Shown: positions 34,706 through 44,706, counted from the stretch's first letter. The stretch is DNA of 64,000 bases from Naasia sp. SYSU D00948 (GCF_017916515.1 NZ_JAFMTA010000001.1:2469127-2533126); one strand, 5' to 3'. Numbers and translations are program-made. Notes: generated from the sequence alone by a model not told the origin.

Positions 34706-36204
34706 GCCGCGCCACGCGCCTGTCCGCCGACCGCCTCCTCGACCGGGCGCTCCAGGTCTACGCGGGGGACCCCGTCGCGGTCGCGCGCCTCGAGGGTCAC
34801 CGGCGGCGGCTGCACGAGCCCCTCCGGGTCGCGGTCGCCGGGATGGTGAAGGCCGGCAAGTCGACGCTGATCAACGCGATCATCGGGGAGGAGATCGCTC
34901 CCACCGACGCGGGCGAGTCGACGCGCGTCGTCACCTGGTACCGCTACGGGCTGAACCCGCGGGTGACCCTGATCGCGCGGGAGGGCGAGCCGCGCGGTCT
35001 CCCGGTTCGGCGCCGGGAGGGCCGGCTGGTGCTGGACCTCGCCGGGGTGCCGGTCGAGGAGGTCCGGCATCTCATCGTTGACTGGCCGGCAGCCGGGCTG
35101 CGGAACCTGACGCTCATCGACACCCCGGGGATCGGATCCCTGTCGCAGGAGGTGTCCGCGCGGTCCGTGACGTTCCTCACGCCGGAGGACGCGCCGTCGG
35201 AGGCCGACGCCATCGTCTACCTGCTCCGGCATCTCCATGCGACCGACCTGCGGTTCCTCGAGTCCTTCCGGGACGTGGAGGCCGGGCGGTCGGGCACCGT
35301 GAACGCGATCGCCGTCCTCTCTCGGGCGGACGAGGTCGGCTCCGGCCGCATCGACGCCCTCGTCTCCGCTCGGACGGTGGCGGAGCGGTACCGGCACGAC
35401 GAGGGCCTCCGCTCGCTCGCGCTGGACGTGGTCCCGGTGGCCGGGCTGCTCGCGCAGGGCGCGCGGACCCTCCGCCAGGCCGAGTACGCCGCGCTCGCGG
35501 AGATCGCCGCGCTCGACCGGGACGAGCGCGAGCGGCTCCTCGTGTCGGCGGACCGCTTCGTGCGCCCGGTCGAGGGGCTCCGTGCCGCGCCGGAGCTGCG
35601 GCGGGCCGTGCTCGAGCGGTTCGGCCTCTTCGGGATCCGGCTGGCCTCGGTGCTGCTGCGGAACGGGATCACCGAGCCGACGCCGCTCGCGCGGGAGCTG
35701 GCCCGGCGGAGCGGCCTCGACCCGCTGCTCCGGATCCTCGCGGACCAGTTCTCCGCCCGGGCCGAGCAGCTGAAGGCGCGCACCGCTGTGCTCGGCGTGG
35801 AGGCCCTCCTCCGGGAGCGTCCGGTTCCCGAAGCGGGGGAGCTCACCGCTGAGATCGAGCGGATCACCTCGAGCGCGCATGAGCTGACCGAGCTGCGGCT
35901 CCTGGCGGCGCTGCGGACCGGAGCGGCGCCCCTGCCGGACGAGGCGAGGGCGGACGCCGAGAGGCTCGTCGGCGGGTCGGGGGTCGTGCCCTACCAGCGG
36001 CTGGGGCTGCGCGAGGGCGCGTCCGAGCAGGAGATCACGGAGGCCGCGACCGCTGCGCTCGCCCGCTGGCGACGTCGCGCGGAGAACCCGCTGTCCGATC
36101 GGCTCACCGTCGAGGTGTGCCGCATCGTGTCGCGCAGCTGCGAGGCGATCATCGCGTCGTCCGCTCCTGCCCCTGGGCCCGCTCTGGTCGTCGCCGCCGA
36201 CTGA
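34702..36204 (+). CDS. Dynamin-like GTPase, IniC-like
   Basis: 500-residue GTPase with G1 GMVKAGKS at 47-54, G3 LIDTPGIGS at 138-146 and an SRADEVG stretch as G4-like. Unlike its upstream partner it has no hydrophobic membrane segment, so it may need that protein to reach the membrane. The C-terminus has a short helical tail (YQRLGLREGASEQEI) somewhat like a J-domain-like helix pair. The GTG start overlaps the upstream stop (GTGA), indicating 1:1 production of two unlike GTPases, as in mycobacterial IniA/IniC. The 3' end overlaps the convergent gene by 56 bases. Confidence 0.83.
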   Translation: MSRATRLSADRLLDRALQVYAGDPVAVARLEGHRRRLHEPLRVAVAGMVKAGKSTLINAIIGEEIAPTDAGESTRVVTWYRYGLNPRVTLIAREGEPRGLPVRRREGRLVLDLAGVPVEEVRHLIVDWPAAGLRNLTLIDTPGIGSLSQEVSARSVTFLTPEDAPSEADAIVYLLRHLHATDLRFLESFRDVEAGRSGTVNAIAVLSRADEVGSGRIDALVSARTVAERYRHDEGLRSLALDVVPVAGLLAQGARTLRQAEYAALAEIAALDRDERERLLVSADRFVRPVEGLRAAPELRRAVLERFGLFGIRLASVLLRNGITEPTPLARELARRSGLDPLLRILADQFSARAEQLKARTAVLGVEALLRERPVPEAGELTAEIERITSSAHELTELRLLAALRTGAAPLPDEARADAERLVGGSGVVPYQRLGLREGASEQEITEAATAALARWRRRAENPLSDRLTVEVCRIVSRSCEAIIASSAPAPGPALVVAAD

Positions 36205-36802
36205 CGGTGGAGGCCACCGTGGTGACCACCAGCGCGATCGCCGCGAGCGCCAGCTGGGTGACGACGAGGAGCCTCGTCGACGTGCCTTCGGCGCCGAGCG
36301 CGATGAAGGGGATCAGCAGGGCGGCGGCGGCGGCGTGCACCGCGAGGAGGAACAGCAGGAACCATCGCCCGGCCGCTCGCCGCTCCGCGGCCCCTCGCAG
36401 CAGGAGCTCGACGATCAGCAGCACGGCGAACAGGCCGAACACGCTCCAGAACGCGATGGTGGCGGCGGTGTCGACGGTCTCGGCGTCGTAGCCGAGCTCC
36501 ATCTCCTCGATCATCGTCTGCACCCGCCCGAACTGATCGGTGCGGCGCAGGAAGGTGACCACGAGCGCCACAGCACCGGCGAGTGCGCTCAGCGCCCAGA
36601 TCGCCCGGGCCGCGCGGGTGAGGCGCGACGGCTTCGTGATCGGGGCGATCGGCGGGGGAGCGGCTCGGGTCATGGGCGGCCGCGGCGGCGGAGCGGAGGC
36701 CGGTGCGGACGGGGCCTCACCGGATGCCGGTGAGCGGGGCGGCGGGACAGGGGCGAGCTCCCGGCCGTCGGCCGTCCCTCGGGCGTCCTCGTCGGTCGTC
36801 AC
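36149..36802 (-). CDS. Hypothetical four-helix membrane protein with Pro-rich N-terminus
   Basis: 217-residue protein that I do not recognise. The first about 65 residues are Pro/Ala-rich and basic. Hydrophobic helices then lie near 70-90, 120-140, 150-170 and 180-200, ending in an Arg-rich tail. It begins with a GTG four bases after the phosphoketolase stop and is likely co-transcribed with it. An inner ATG at 36673 (MTRAAPPP) is an alternative start. It overlaps the IniC-like gene tail-to-tail. Confidence 0.6.
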   Translation of the reverse strand: MTTDEDARGTADGRELAPVPPPRSPASGEAPSAPASAPPPRPPMTRAAPPPIAPITKPSRLTRAARAIWALSALAGAVALVVTFLRRTDQFGRVQTMIEEMELGYDAETVDTAATIAFWSVFGLFAVLLIVELLLRGAAERRAAGRWFLLFLLAVHAAAAALLIPFIALGAEGTSTRLLVVTQLALAAIALVVTTVASTVSRRRRPERAQGQERTTR

Positions 36803-36806
36803 GCCG

Positions 36807-39275
36807 CTACTCGTTGTCCCCGCCGGTGGACCCGGCGATCGACACCTGTCCGGTACCGGTGTTCGCCGGACCGGCGGACCGGCTCGGCCACGTCCAGTCG
36901 GCGACCTCCGGGATGTCCTCCCCGCGCTGCCGCGTGTACGCGCGGGCGCGGAGGCGCGCATCCTGCATGCGCTGCCGCAGGGCGCCGTAGCGGGACCCGA
37001 GTCCCGGGACCCGGTCGATCACGTCGAGGACGAGGTGGTACCGGTCCATGTCGTTGAGCATCACCATGTCGAACGGCGTGGTCGTCGTGCCCTCCTCCTT
37101 GTAGCCGCGGACGTGGAGGAGGTCGTTGTTCGCGCGGCGGTAGGTGAGCCGGTGGATCAGCCACGGATAGCCGTGGTAGGCGAACACGACCGGCACGGTC
37201 GGCGGGAAGAACGCGTCGTACTCGCGGTCGCTCAGGCCGTGCGGGTGCTCGCCCTCGGACTGCATCCGCATGAGGTCGACGACGTTCACGACGCGGACCT
37301 TGAGGCCGGGGATCGCCTCCCGCAGGATCGAGGCGGCCGCGAGCGTCTCGAGGGTCGGCACGTCGCCGGCGCAGCCCAGCACGACGTCCGGCTGCTCGCC
37401 GTCCACCTCCGTGCCGGCCCACTCGAAGATCCCGAGCCCGCGCGTGCAGTGGGCGATCGCGTCGGGCATGGACAGCCAGTCGAACGTCGGCTGCTTGCCG
37501 GCGACCACCACGTTGACGTAGTCGACGGACCGCAGGCAGTGGTCGTAGGTCGACAGCAGGGTGTTCGCGTCGAAGGGGAGGTACACCCGCACCACGTCCG
37601 CCTTCTTGTTCACGACATGGTCGATGAAGCCCGGGTCCTGGTGCGAGAGCCCGTTGTGGTCCTGACGCCACACGTGCGAGGACAGGAGGTAGTTCAGCGA
37701 CGCGATCGGGCGGCGCCACGCGATCCGGCGGGACACCTTGAGCCACTTCGCATGCTGGTTGAGCATCGAGTCGACGATGTGGATGAAGGCCTCGTAGCTG
37801 TTGAAGAGCCCGTGCCGGCCGGTGAGCAGGTACCCCTCGAGCCAGCCCTGGCACTGGTGCTCGCTGAGCATCTCCATGACCCGGCCGGAGGGGGCGAGGT
37901 CCTCGTCGGTCGGGAGGTACTCGCCGTTCCACTGCTTGCTCGTCGCGTGCAGGACGGCGCCGAGCCGGTTCGACGCGGTCTCGTCCGGCCCGAAGATCCG
38001 GAAGTTCGTCGGGTTCTCCTGGACGACGCCCGCGAGCCAGGTGCCGAGCACGCGGGTCGGCTCGTGCACGGTGGCCCCTGGCTCCGGGACCTCGACGGCG
38101 TACTCGCGGAAGTCGGGCAGGACGAGCGGGCGCCGCAGCACCCCGCCGTTGGCGACCGGGTTCGCGCTCATCCGGCGGTCGCCGTCGGGCGCCAGCGCGG
38201 TGACGAGGGGGACCGGCGCGCCGTCGCGGTCGAACAGCTCCTCGGGCCGGTACGACCGCAGCCAGTCCTCGAGCAGGCGGAGGTGCTCGTCCGTGTCCCG
38301 CGCGTTCGCCAGGGGCACCTGGTGGGAGCGCCAGCTGTTCTCGGTGGGATGCCCGTCGATCTCCCGGGGTCCCGTCCAGCCCTTCGGGGTGCGCAGCACG
38401 ATCATCGGCCACGAGGGGCGACCGTCGAGCGTCCCCTCCGCGGCGGACTCCTTGATGTCGCGGATGTCGTCGAGCACCTGGTCGAGCGTCGCCGCCATCC
38501 GCTCGTGCACCGCGGCCGGATCCTCGCCGTCGAACCCGCCGGACACCACGTACGGCGTGTGCCCGTAGCCCCGCAGGAGGTCGAGGAGCTCGTCCTCGGG
38601 GATCCGCGCGAGGACGGTGGGGTTCGCGATCTTGTACCCGTTCAGGTGGAGGATCGGCAGCACGACCCCGTCGGAGACCGGGTCGACGAACTTGTTGGAG
38701 TGCCAGCTCGTGGCGAGGGGGCCCGTCTCGGCCTCGCCGTCGCCCACGACGGCGGCGACGATCAGGTCGGGGTTGTCGAACACCGCGCCGTACGCGTGCG
38801 AGAGCGCGTAGCCGAGCTCACCGCCCTCGTGGATGGAGCCCGGGGTCTCGGGGGCCGCGTGGCTCGGGATGCCGCCGGGAAAGGAGAACTGGCGGAAGAG
38901 GCGCCGCACCCCGTCCTCGTCCTGGGCGATGTCGGGGTAGAGCTCGCTGTAGGTCCCGTCGAGGTACGCGCTCGCCACCATCCCCGGGCCGCCGTGGCCT
39001 GGCCCGGCGATGTAGATCATGTCCAGGTCGCGCTCCCGGATGGCCCGGTTGAGGTGCGCGTAGAGGAAGTTGAGGCCGGGGGTCGTCCCCCAGTGCCCGA
39101 GGAGCCGCGGCTTGACGTCCTCGCGGGTCAGCGGCCTGCGCAGCAGCGGGTTGTCGAGGAGGTAGATCTGACCCACCGAGAGGTAGTTCGCCGTTCGCCA
39201 CCAGGCGTCCAGGCGGGCCAGCGTCTCGTCGTCGAGAGCGGGACCGGAGGCCGGGCGGGCAGGAGCCGTCGTCAT
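36807..39275 (-). CDS. xfp: Xylulose-5-phosphate/fructose-6-phosphate phosphoketolase
   Basis: 822-residue thiamine-diphosphate enzyme that cleaves xylulose 5-phosphate or fructose 6-phosphate with phosphate to acetyl phosphate and the shorter sugar phosphate. It has [29 protein letters not shown] and the ThDP motif [19 protein letters not shown]. The length is usual for the family. The gene lies downstream of a DevR/DevS-like pair and a stress protein on the same strand. It may allow ATP production from acetyl phosphate under low oxygen (inference). Confidence 0.93.
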   Translation of the reverse strand: MTTAPARPASGPALDDETLARLDAWWRTANYLSVGQIYLLDNPLLRRPLTREDVKPRLLGHWGTTPGLNFLYAHLNRAIRERDLDMIYIAGPGHGGPGMVASAYLDGTYSELYPDIAQDEDGVRRLFRQFSFPGGIPSHAAPETPGSIHEGGELGYALSHAYGAVFDNPDLIVAAVVGDGEAETGPLATSWHSNKFVDPVSDGVVLPILHLNGYKIANPTVLARIPEDELLDLLRGYGHTPYVVSGGFDGEDPAAVHERMAATLDQVLDDIRDIKESAAEGTLDGRPSWPMIVLRTPKGWTGPREIDGHPTENSWRSHQVPLANARDTDEHLRLLEDWLRSYRPEELFDRDGAPVPLVTALAPDGDRRMSANPVANGGVLRRPLVLPDFREYAVEVPEPGATVHEPTRVLGTWLAGVVQENPTNFRIFGPDETASNRLGAVLHATSKQWNGEYLPTDEDLAPSGRVMEMLSEHQCQGWLEGYLLTGRHGLFNSYEAFIHIVDSMLNQHAKWLKVSRRIAWRRPIASLNYLLSSHVWRQDHNGLSHQDPGFIDHVVNKKADVVRVYLPFDANTLLSTYDHCLRSVDYVNVVVAGKQPTFDWLSMPDAIAHCTRGLGIFEWAGTEVDGEQPDVVLGCAGDVPTLETLAAASILREAIPGLKVRVVNVVDLMRMQSEGEHPHGLSDREYDAFFPPTVPVVFAYHGYPWLIHRLTYRRANNDLLHVRGYKEEGTTTTPFDMVMLNDMDRYHLVLDVIDRVPGLGSRYGALRQRMQDARLRARAYTRQRGEDIPEVADWTWPSRSAGPANTGTGQVSIAGSTGGDNE

Positions 39276-39388
39276 GCGCCCAGCCTCCCGTTTTCCGGGT
39301 TCCGCGTCGAGGGCCGCGCGGCCCGAGCCGGGGAGTCGCGACGCCCGGCGGACAGCGGAGCGCCTCGGAAACGGGGCTGTCGGCGCTC

Positions 39389-40303
39389 TCAGCCGGCGGT
39401 CGTGGTCTCCGGCAGCTCCTCGCCGTGACGGAACGGCCCGCCGCGATCCGGGCGGCGCTGCCCGGGGACGACCGCGATGGGCACGGGCGGGTTGAGGAGC
39501 ACGTCGTGTGCGACCGAGCCGAGCTGGAGCAGATCCCGGAAGATGCCGCGTCCGTGCCGTCCGACGACGAGCAGCTGCGCGGTCTCGGCGGCCTCGATGA
39601 GCCGGGGGATCGTCGGTCCCTCGGTCAGATGGGCGGAGACGGTGAGGCCGGGGTGGGCGGATCGCACCTGCTGGAGGGTCCTTCCGATCAGCTCACGCGC
39701 CGCCTCCTCGGCCGACTGCCAGGGGTAGTCGGCGAGGTAGAGGGGGGTGGGGTAGGCGGGCGCCGCGCCCCAGACGTGGACGAGATCGAGCGGGAGCCCG
39801 CGGGCCTGGGCTTCCGCGGCCGCGAACGCCACGGCGGCGGGCGCGGGCTCGTCGTCGCCGACGGCGAGGAGGATCCGCTGCTGCCGCGGGGTCCAGGACC
39901 GCGGGACGACCACGAGAGGACAGGCGCTCAGGGCCGCGAGCCGGAGCGGCACCGTCCCGTAGACGAGCCGACGGACGTGGCTCGACTTGTCCGTGCCGAC
40001 CACGAGCAGCCCGGTGCTCTCGCTCGCCCGCACGAGCTCGGCGGCCACGTGCCCCTCGCGCAGAGACGCCGTCACCGGGAGCCCGGGAGCGGATGCTCTC
40101 GCCGACTCCACGGCCTCGGCGAGGCCGGCCTCGTGGTGCCGGCGGGCGGTGGCCTGGAACTCGGCGTGGAACGGGGCCTCGGGGACCACCGTCACGAGCT
40201 CGAGCGACGTGGGCACGTGGCGGGACCGGTCGACGGCCCAGGACACCGCCACCCGGCTGGCGGGGCTTCCGTCGATGCCGACGGTGACCGTGCCGTCGTC
40301 CAC
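39389..40303 (-). CDS. Two-domain universal stress protein
   Basis: 304-residue protein of two UspA folds, each starting with a V-x-V-G-I-D-G-like strand ([13 protein letters not shown] at the N-terminus, [14 protein letters not shown] in the second). The second domain ends [18 protein letters not shown], an ATP-binding-loop variant with one extra residue. It starts 21 bases after the response regulator stop, so it belongs to the kinase-regulator operon. Such tandem UspA proteins are classic members of the mycobacterial DosR regulon. Confidence 0.88.
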   Translation of the reverse strand: MDDGTVTVGIDGSPASRVAVSWAVDRSRHVPTSLELVTVVPEAPFHAEFQATARRHHEAGLAEAVESARASAPGLPVTASLREGHVAAELVRASESTGLLVVGTDKSSHVRRLVYGTVPLRLAALSACPLVVVPRSWTPRQQRILLAVGDDEPAPAAVAFAAAEAQARGLPLDLVHVWGAAPAYPTPLYLADYPWQSAEEAARELIGRTLQQVRSAHPGLTVSAHLTEGPTIPRLIEAAETAQLLVVGRHGRGIFRDLLQLGSVAHDVLLNPPVPIAVVPGQRRPDRGGPFRHGEELPETTTAG

Positions 40304-40324
40304 GGCTGATCCTCCTGCCGGCGC

Positions 40325-40999
40325 TCAGCTCTGCCCGTGGGGCGGGACCTTGCCTCCTGGCTCGGCCGTCCCGTCCCGCCTCATCCCGTACACCGCGGCC
40401 TGAGTCCGCCGCTCCAGGCCCAGCTTGTCGAGGAGGCCCGACACGTAGTTCTTGACGGTCTTCTCGGCGAGCTGGAGGCGGTCGCCGATCTGCCGGTTCG
40501 TGAGCCCCTCGGCGATGAGCTTCAGGATCTGCTGCTCGCGCAGGGTGAGGGGCACGTCGGCGCCGTTGGTGGTGTGCGACTCCTGCAGCAGCCGCTCACG
40601 GACGCGCCGGCGCAGATCCTCCCGAATCAGCTGCTCGCCCGCCACGACGCGGCGGATGGCGGTCACGAGCCCTGCGCCGCGGATGTCCTTCAGCAGCCAG
40701 CCCTGGGCGCCGGCGAGCAGCGCGGCCTCCTCGGTCGCCTCGTCCTCGAACGCGGTGAGCATCAGGCACGGGAGCTGCGGATGCTCGGACCGGATCTCGC
40801 GGCACGCGTCGACCCCCGTGCCGTCGGGCAGGCGGACGTCGAGCACGACGACGTCGGGCGTCGTCGCCTTCACCCGCGGGACCGCGGCCCGCACCGTGCC
40901 GGCCTCGCCGACGACCGTCATGTCGCTCTCGCGTTCGATGACGTCGGCGATGCCGCGTCGGACGATCTCGTGGTCGTCGACGAGGAACACTCGGATCAT
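40325..40999 (-). CDS. NarL-family response regulator (DevR/DosR-like)
   Basis: 224-residue regulator. The receiver domain holds DD near 8-9, the phospho-acceptor D54 in VVLDVRLPDGTG and the conserved K in LLKDIRGAG. The C-terminal LuxR/GerE helix-turn-helix is at about 150-205 (LTLREQQILKLIAEGLT, EKTVKNYVSGLLDKLGL). D54 is the same residue number as in mycobacterial DevR. ATG 40999 overlaps the kinase stop (ATGA) and has a GGGGGG ribosome site. DevR-like boxes in nearby promoters are its likely targets. Confidence 0.9.
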   Translation of the reverse strand: MIRVFLVDDHEIVRRGIADVIERESDMTVVGEAGTVRAAVPRVKATTPDVVVLDVRLPDGTGVDACREIRSEHPQLPCLMLTAFEDEATEEAALLAGAQGWLLKDIRGAGLVTAIRRVVAGEQLIREDLRRRVRERLLQESHTTNGADVPLTLREQQILKLIAEGLTNRQIGDRLQLAEKTVKNYVSGLLDKLGLERRTQAAVYGMRRDGTAEPGGKVPPHGQS

Positions 41000-42693
41000 G
41001 CCGCCCCCCTTGCCGGAGTGGGGACCCGCCACTCGAGGACGGCGCCCCCTTCCTCACCCGGGCGGAGCACGCTGCGACCGCCCCATCCCAGTGCGCGGGC
41101 CTCGAGGTTGGCGGTGCCGCTCGCGCGGTCCGTCGCGCCCGGGCCGCGCCCGTCGTCCGTGATGCATACGCTGATCTCGCGCTCGTCCGCGGCCACGCTG
41201 ACCGCGACTCCGGATGCGTGCGCATGGCGGGCGGCGTTCGCCAGTCCCTCGCGGATCACGGCCTCGAGATCGTCGACCATCGCGTCGGGGGCCCACTCGT
41301 CGAGCTGCCCCTCGAAGACGATGCGGGGCGGGGTCGGGAAGGAGCTTGCCGCCTCGCCGACCACGTCGAGGAGACGGTGCCGCGCCGTCGAGTTGGTGCG
41401 CTCGGTCGTCGACAGGGCGAAGACGGACTTCCGGATCTCGGAGATGGCCTGGTCCATCATCTCGCCGACCTGGCCGAGCTTCGTCCGCACCATCGGGGGG
41501 AGGGAGTCGATGTCGATCGAGTGGAGCGTGAGACCGGCGCCGAAGAGCCGCTGGATGACGTTGTCGTGGAGGTCCCGGGCGATGCGGCTGCGCTCCTCGA
41601 GGAGCGCGATGCGCTCCCGGGCGTGCCGCGCCTCGCGGAGCTCGAGGGCCACGCTCGCGTGGCGCGCGAAGTCGCCCGCCAGGTTCGTCTCGATGTCGTG
41701 GAAGTGCTGGGAGCCGGGTGCGCGCACGACGGCGAGCGCCCCGTACGCGCCGCTCGCGCCCGACAGCGGCAGCACCATCGCGGGACCCGCGAAGGCCTCC
41801 CAGTCGCCGCCTTCCGGCTCGCGGACCCCGGGGGACACGATCGGGTTGCCCGAGGCGATGACCGAGCCGATCATGCTGCCCTCCTTGGGCAGCACCCGGC
41901 CGACGAACAGGTCGGCGTCCTCGCCCCAGGCGTGCTCGACGACGAGCGCGCTCACCGAGGTCTCGCGGATGAGGAGCACGAGCGAGGCGTTCGTGAGCGA
42001 GGCGACGGACTCGGCGATGAGGGCGAGCGGGTCCGCGCCGTCCGCGTTGAGCAGACCGGAGCTGACCTCGGCGGAGGCGATGGCCCACCGCCTGCCCCAC
42101 TGCGTCTCCTCGAGCAGGCGAGCCTGGTCGATCGCGCTTCCCGCGGTCCCGGCGAGGGCGGTCAGGAGCTCCTCGTCCTCGGCGGTGAAGCTTCCACCTG
42201 CGCGGTCGATGAGGTAGAGGTTGCCGAAGATCTCGCCGCGCACGCGGATCGGGACGCCGAGGAAGCACTTGATCGGCGGCTGGAACTCCGGGAAGCCGAC
42301 GGATCCGGGATCCCGGGTGATGGTCTCGAGCGGGATCGGCTTCGGTCCCGGGCTCCCGGTTCCGCCCAGGGGGCTGCGGTGCGAGTACGGCAGGCTCGCC
42401 ATGGTCTCGTCGGTGAGCCCGACCTGGACGTACTGCTCCAGATCGCCGTCGGGACCGATGACCGCGAGAGCGCCGTAGCGGGCGCCCACGAGGTCGACGG
42501 CGGCCTGCGCGATGCTCCGCAGCACCACGGGGAGGTCGAGGTTCTGGTTGATGGCCCGGGCCGCGGCGAGGAGGCTGCGCAGCCGGCCCTGGGTCGACAG
42601 GACGCTGCTCGCCTTGTCGACGAGCTCCTGGATCGCGCGTTCGAGCTCGGAGCGAGGAAGCTCCGGGAAGTTGATCGGAGGGTCGACATTCAT
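40996..42693 (-). CDS. Double-GAF sensor histidine kinase (DevS/DosT-like)
   Basis: 565-residue soluble kinase. GAF-A spans about 55-195, GAF-B about 215-355, a HisKA_3 dimerisation helix carries H376 (RSRIARDLHDNVIQRLF), and the HATPase is at the end (REGLANAARHAHAS, DDGRGPG). Overall order and the FLGVPIRVRGEIFGNLYL stretch closely resemble mycobacterial DevS/DosT oxygen sensors. At the position where DevS has the haem-binding histidine (FPPYHPPM, from memory) this protein has glutamine Q138 (FPEFQPPI). Haem binding is therefore uncertain, and the signal may be redox or another ligand. It is the first gene of the operon with the regulator. Confidence 0.88.
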   Translation of the reverse strand: MNVDPPINFPELPRSELERAIQELVDKASSVLSTQGRLRSLLAAARAINQNLDLPVVLRSIAQAAVDLVGARYGALAVIGPDGDLEQYVQVGLTDETMASLPYSHRSPLGGTGSPGPKPIPLETITRDPGSVGFPEFQPPIKCFLGVPIRVRGEIFGNLYLIDRAGGSFTAEDEELLTALAGTAGSAIDQARLLEETQWGRRWAIASAEVSSGLLNADGADPLALIAESVASLTNASLVLLIRETSVSALVVEHAWGEDADLFVGRVLPKEGSMIGSVIASGNPIVSPGVREPEGGDWEAFAGPAMVLPLSGASGAYGALAVVRAPGSQHFHDIETNLAGDFARHASVALELREARHARERIALLEERSRIARDLHDNVIQRLFGAGLTLHSIDIDSLPPMVRTKLGQVGEMMDQAISEIRKSVFALSTTERTNSTARHRLLDVVGEAASSFPTPPRIVFEGQLDEWAPDAMVDDLEAVIREGLANAARHAHASGVAVSVAADEREISVCITDDGRGPGATDRASGTANLEARALGWGGRSVLRPGEEGGAVLEWRVPTPARGAA

Positions 42694-42721
42694 GCCGGAT
42701 CCTGCCTTGGAACTCCGCCTC

Positions 42722-42735
42722 GGGACCAACGGCCC
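42722..42735. promoter_or_regulatory. DevR/DosR-like box in the kinase/Usp divergent promoter
   Basis: GGGACCAACGGCCC matches 12 of 14 positions of the DosR motif GGGACTTNNGNCCC (motif from established mycobacterial work). It lies between the kinase start at 42693 and the stress-protein start at 42805, so it could autoregulate the sensor and drive the Usp gene. Confidence 0.55.
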
Positions 42736-42804
42736 TGTTTGTTCCGAAGGATACGCCGTGGGCTGATGGATGGCCACCAGCAACACGAGGGGGGCGCGAG
42801 CGGT

Positions 42805-43665
42805 ATGAACGGGACGGTCCTCCCCGTCGAGCGCTTGGGCCCCGGAGAGACGGCCGACGACCCGCTGCTCGCGCCGCGGGGCCGCTACCTCGTGGGCTTC
42901 GACGGGTCGCAGGCGAGCGCGACAGCCCTGCGCTGGGTGACCGATCGCGCCCGCACCGGGACCCACGAGCTGGTGCTCGTGGGCGTCGCGGAGGAGCCGG
43001 ACGACACGGGAGCCGCCGCCGGGATCACGCCCCTCGAGCTGGCGCGCACCCTCGGGCAGCGCGCGCAGGATCTGCGGGCGCACGAGCGGCGGCTCTCCGT
43101 GTCCACCAGGCTGGCGAGCGGCGACGTCGCCACCGGCCTGGCGCAGGCCGCGCGCCCCGGCGATGTCGTCATCGTGGGCTCCGACAAGACGGGCTACGCC
43201 CAGGGGCGGCTCTACGGCTTCCGCAGCATCCAGATCGCCGCCTCCGCCACCGGCACGGTGGTCGTGGTGCCCGCCGTCGACCTGCGCATGCGCGAGGGTG
43301 TCGTCGTGGGTCTCGATGACTCCCCGGCCGCGAACGAGCTCGTGCTGATCGCCGCGCGGGAGGCCGCTCGGCGACGCTCCGCTCTGCTGCTCGTGCACGC
43401 GGTGCCGAGGGGCAGTGGCGGGGACCGGCTCGCGACGGGTGAGCACCTCCTCGCCCGGGCCAGGGATGCCGCGGCGGAGGCGGGCGAGGTGGAGGTGACC
43501 TCCCACCTCGTCCAGCGGCGGCCGGCCGACGCGATCCTCAATCTCTCGCGCGACCGGGCACTCCTCGTGGTCGGGCGCTCGCGGCGGCGGGGCCTCCTCG
43601 GCGTGGGCTCCACCCTGCACGAGCTGCTGATGAACGCGAACGTGCCGACGGCGGTCGTTCCCTAG
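42805..43665 (+). CDS. Two-domain universal stress protein
   Basis: 286-residue tandem UspA protein. Domain 1 starts YLVGFDGSQASATALRW. Domain 2 starts VVVGLDDSPAANELV and ends LLVVGRSRRRGLLGVGS, an altered ATP loop. The ATG at 42805 follows a GGGGGG tract; an in-frame ATG at 42766 adds 13 residues. It is divergent from the sensor kinase and has a DevR-like box in between. It probably binds nucleotide and supports survival in stasis (family inference). Confidence 0.85.
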   Translation: MNGTVLPVERLGPGETADDPLLAPRGRYLVGFDGSQASATALRWVTDRARTGTHELVLVGVAEEPDDTGAAAGITPLELARTLGQRAQDLRAHERRLSVSTRLASGDVATGLAQAARPGDVVIVGSDKTGYAQGRLYGFRSIQIAASATGTVVVVPAVDLRMREGVVVGLDDSPAANELVLIAAREAARRRSALLLVHAVPRGSGGDRLATGEHLLARARDAAAEAGEVEVTSHLVQRRPADAILNLSRDRALLVVGRSRRRGLLGVGSTLHELLMNANVPTAVVP

Positions 43666-43697
43666 GCGGCCGCGTCACGGAGCCGGGCCGTTCCGCC

Positions 43698-44588
43698 TCA
43701 GCGCGCGTCGCGCGCGGGGACCATCGGCACGACCGCCAGAGGACAGGGGAGGGTGCCGACGAGGTCGTGCGCGAGCGAGCCCAGCACGACGTCGCGGAAG
43801 ACGCCCGAACCGTGGCGGCCGACCACTGCGAGTCCGGCTCCCTCGACCTCGGGCCGCACGGCGGCGAGCCGCGGACCCTCGACGAGCCGCTCCGAGATGC
43901 GGAGGCCAGGGTCGAGCTCGTGCAGCCGGGCGGCGCGGGAGGCGAGGATGTCGTGCGCCTCGCCGCGGGCGGCCTCGTAGCCGGCGCTGCGCTCGGCCAG
44001 GCGGGACGGGTATCCCGGCGCCACCTGCCACGCGTGCACCACGCGGAGCTCGCCGCCGCGGCGCTTCGCCTCGCGGGCCGCGAGCTGGAGCGGGGCCTCG
44101 CTGTCCTCGTTCTCGCCCACGAGCAGCACGACGCGGTCCGACTCCTGCCATTCGCGCGGCACGATCACGACCGGCGATCGGGTCACGGCGGCGACGTAGA
44201 AGGGCAGCGAGGTGTCGACGAGTCCGTCGAGGCGATCGGGCCGGTCGGAGCCGAGGACGAGGAGATCCGTCGGCCGCAGGTGCTCCACCATCGCCCTCCC
44301 GATCGGGTGCGCCCGATCGGGCGCCGAGCGGGTCCACCAGAGCACGTCCTCGGGCAGCTGGGCGGTCGTCTCCTGCAGCTGCGCGGCCACGCGGGCCCGC
44401 GTGACCTTCGGGGTCTCCACCACGAGCAGGCGCAGGACGTCCCGCTGCGCGTCGAGGGCCGCGAGGGCCCAGCGGAGCGCGGCGAGGCCGGCGTCCCCGC
44501 CGTCGAGGGCCACGACCACGCGCCGGGTGATCACCGACGGCGGCGGGCGGCGGGTGCTGACGGACTCGGGTGACGGGACGGCCTCCAT
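43698..44588 (-). CDS. Two-domain universal stress protein
   Basis: 296-residue tandem UspA protein. Domain 1 begins RRVVVALDGGDAGLAALRWAL. Domain 2 begins RVVLLVGENEDSEAPLQLA and ends VVGRHGSGVFRDVVLGS, a complete G-2x-G-9x-G-S ATP-binding loop. It is divergent from the next stress-protein gene and shares two DevR-like boxes with it. Start ATG 44588; the alternative upstream reading would run through the boxes. Confidence 0.87.
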   Translation of the reverse strand: MEAVPSPESVSTRRPPPSVITRRVVVALDGGDAGLAALRWALAALDAQRDVLRLLVVETPKVTRARVAAQLQETTAQLPEDVLWWTRSAPDRAHPIGRAMVEHLRPTDLLVLGSDRPDRLDGLVDTSLPFYVAAVTRSPVVIVPREWQESDRVVLLVGENEDSEAPLQLAAREAKRRGGELRVVHAWQVAPGYPSRLAERSAGYEAARGEAHDILASRAARLHELDPGLRISERLVEGPRLAAVRPEVEGAGLAVVGRHGSGVFRDVVLGSLAHDLVGTLPCPLAVVPMVPARDAR

Positions 44589-44624
44589 GGCGCCACTGTC
44601 CCGCTCGCGTTTCGTCCCGCGGCA

Positions 44625-44655
44625 GGGACCTTGGTCCCGCCGGGACCTTCGGCCC
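44625..44655. promoter_or_regulatory. Tandem DevR/DosR-like boxes
   Basis: GGGACCTTGGTCCC (44625-44638) and GGGACCTTCGGCCC (44642-44655) each match 13 of 14 positions of GGGACTTNNGNCCC, with centres 17 bp apart. They lie between divergent Usp genes starting at 44588 and 44707. Tandem boxes at about this spacing are typical of strongly induced DosR targets in mycobacteria. Confidence 0.75.
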
Positions 44656-44706
44656 TGGCCGTCCTCCGGATGAGGACCGAGGGTGAGTGGTTCGAGGAGG
44701 GAACCC

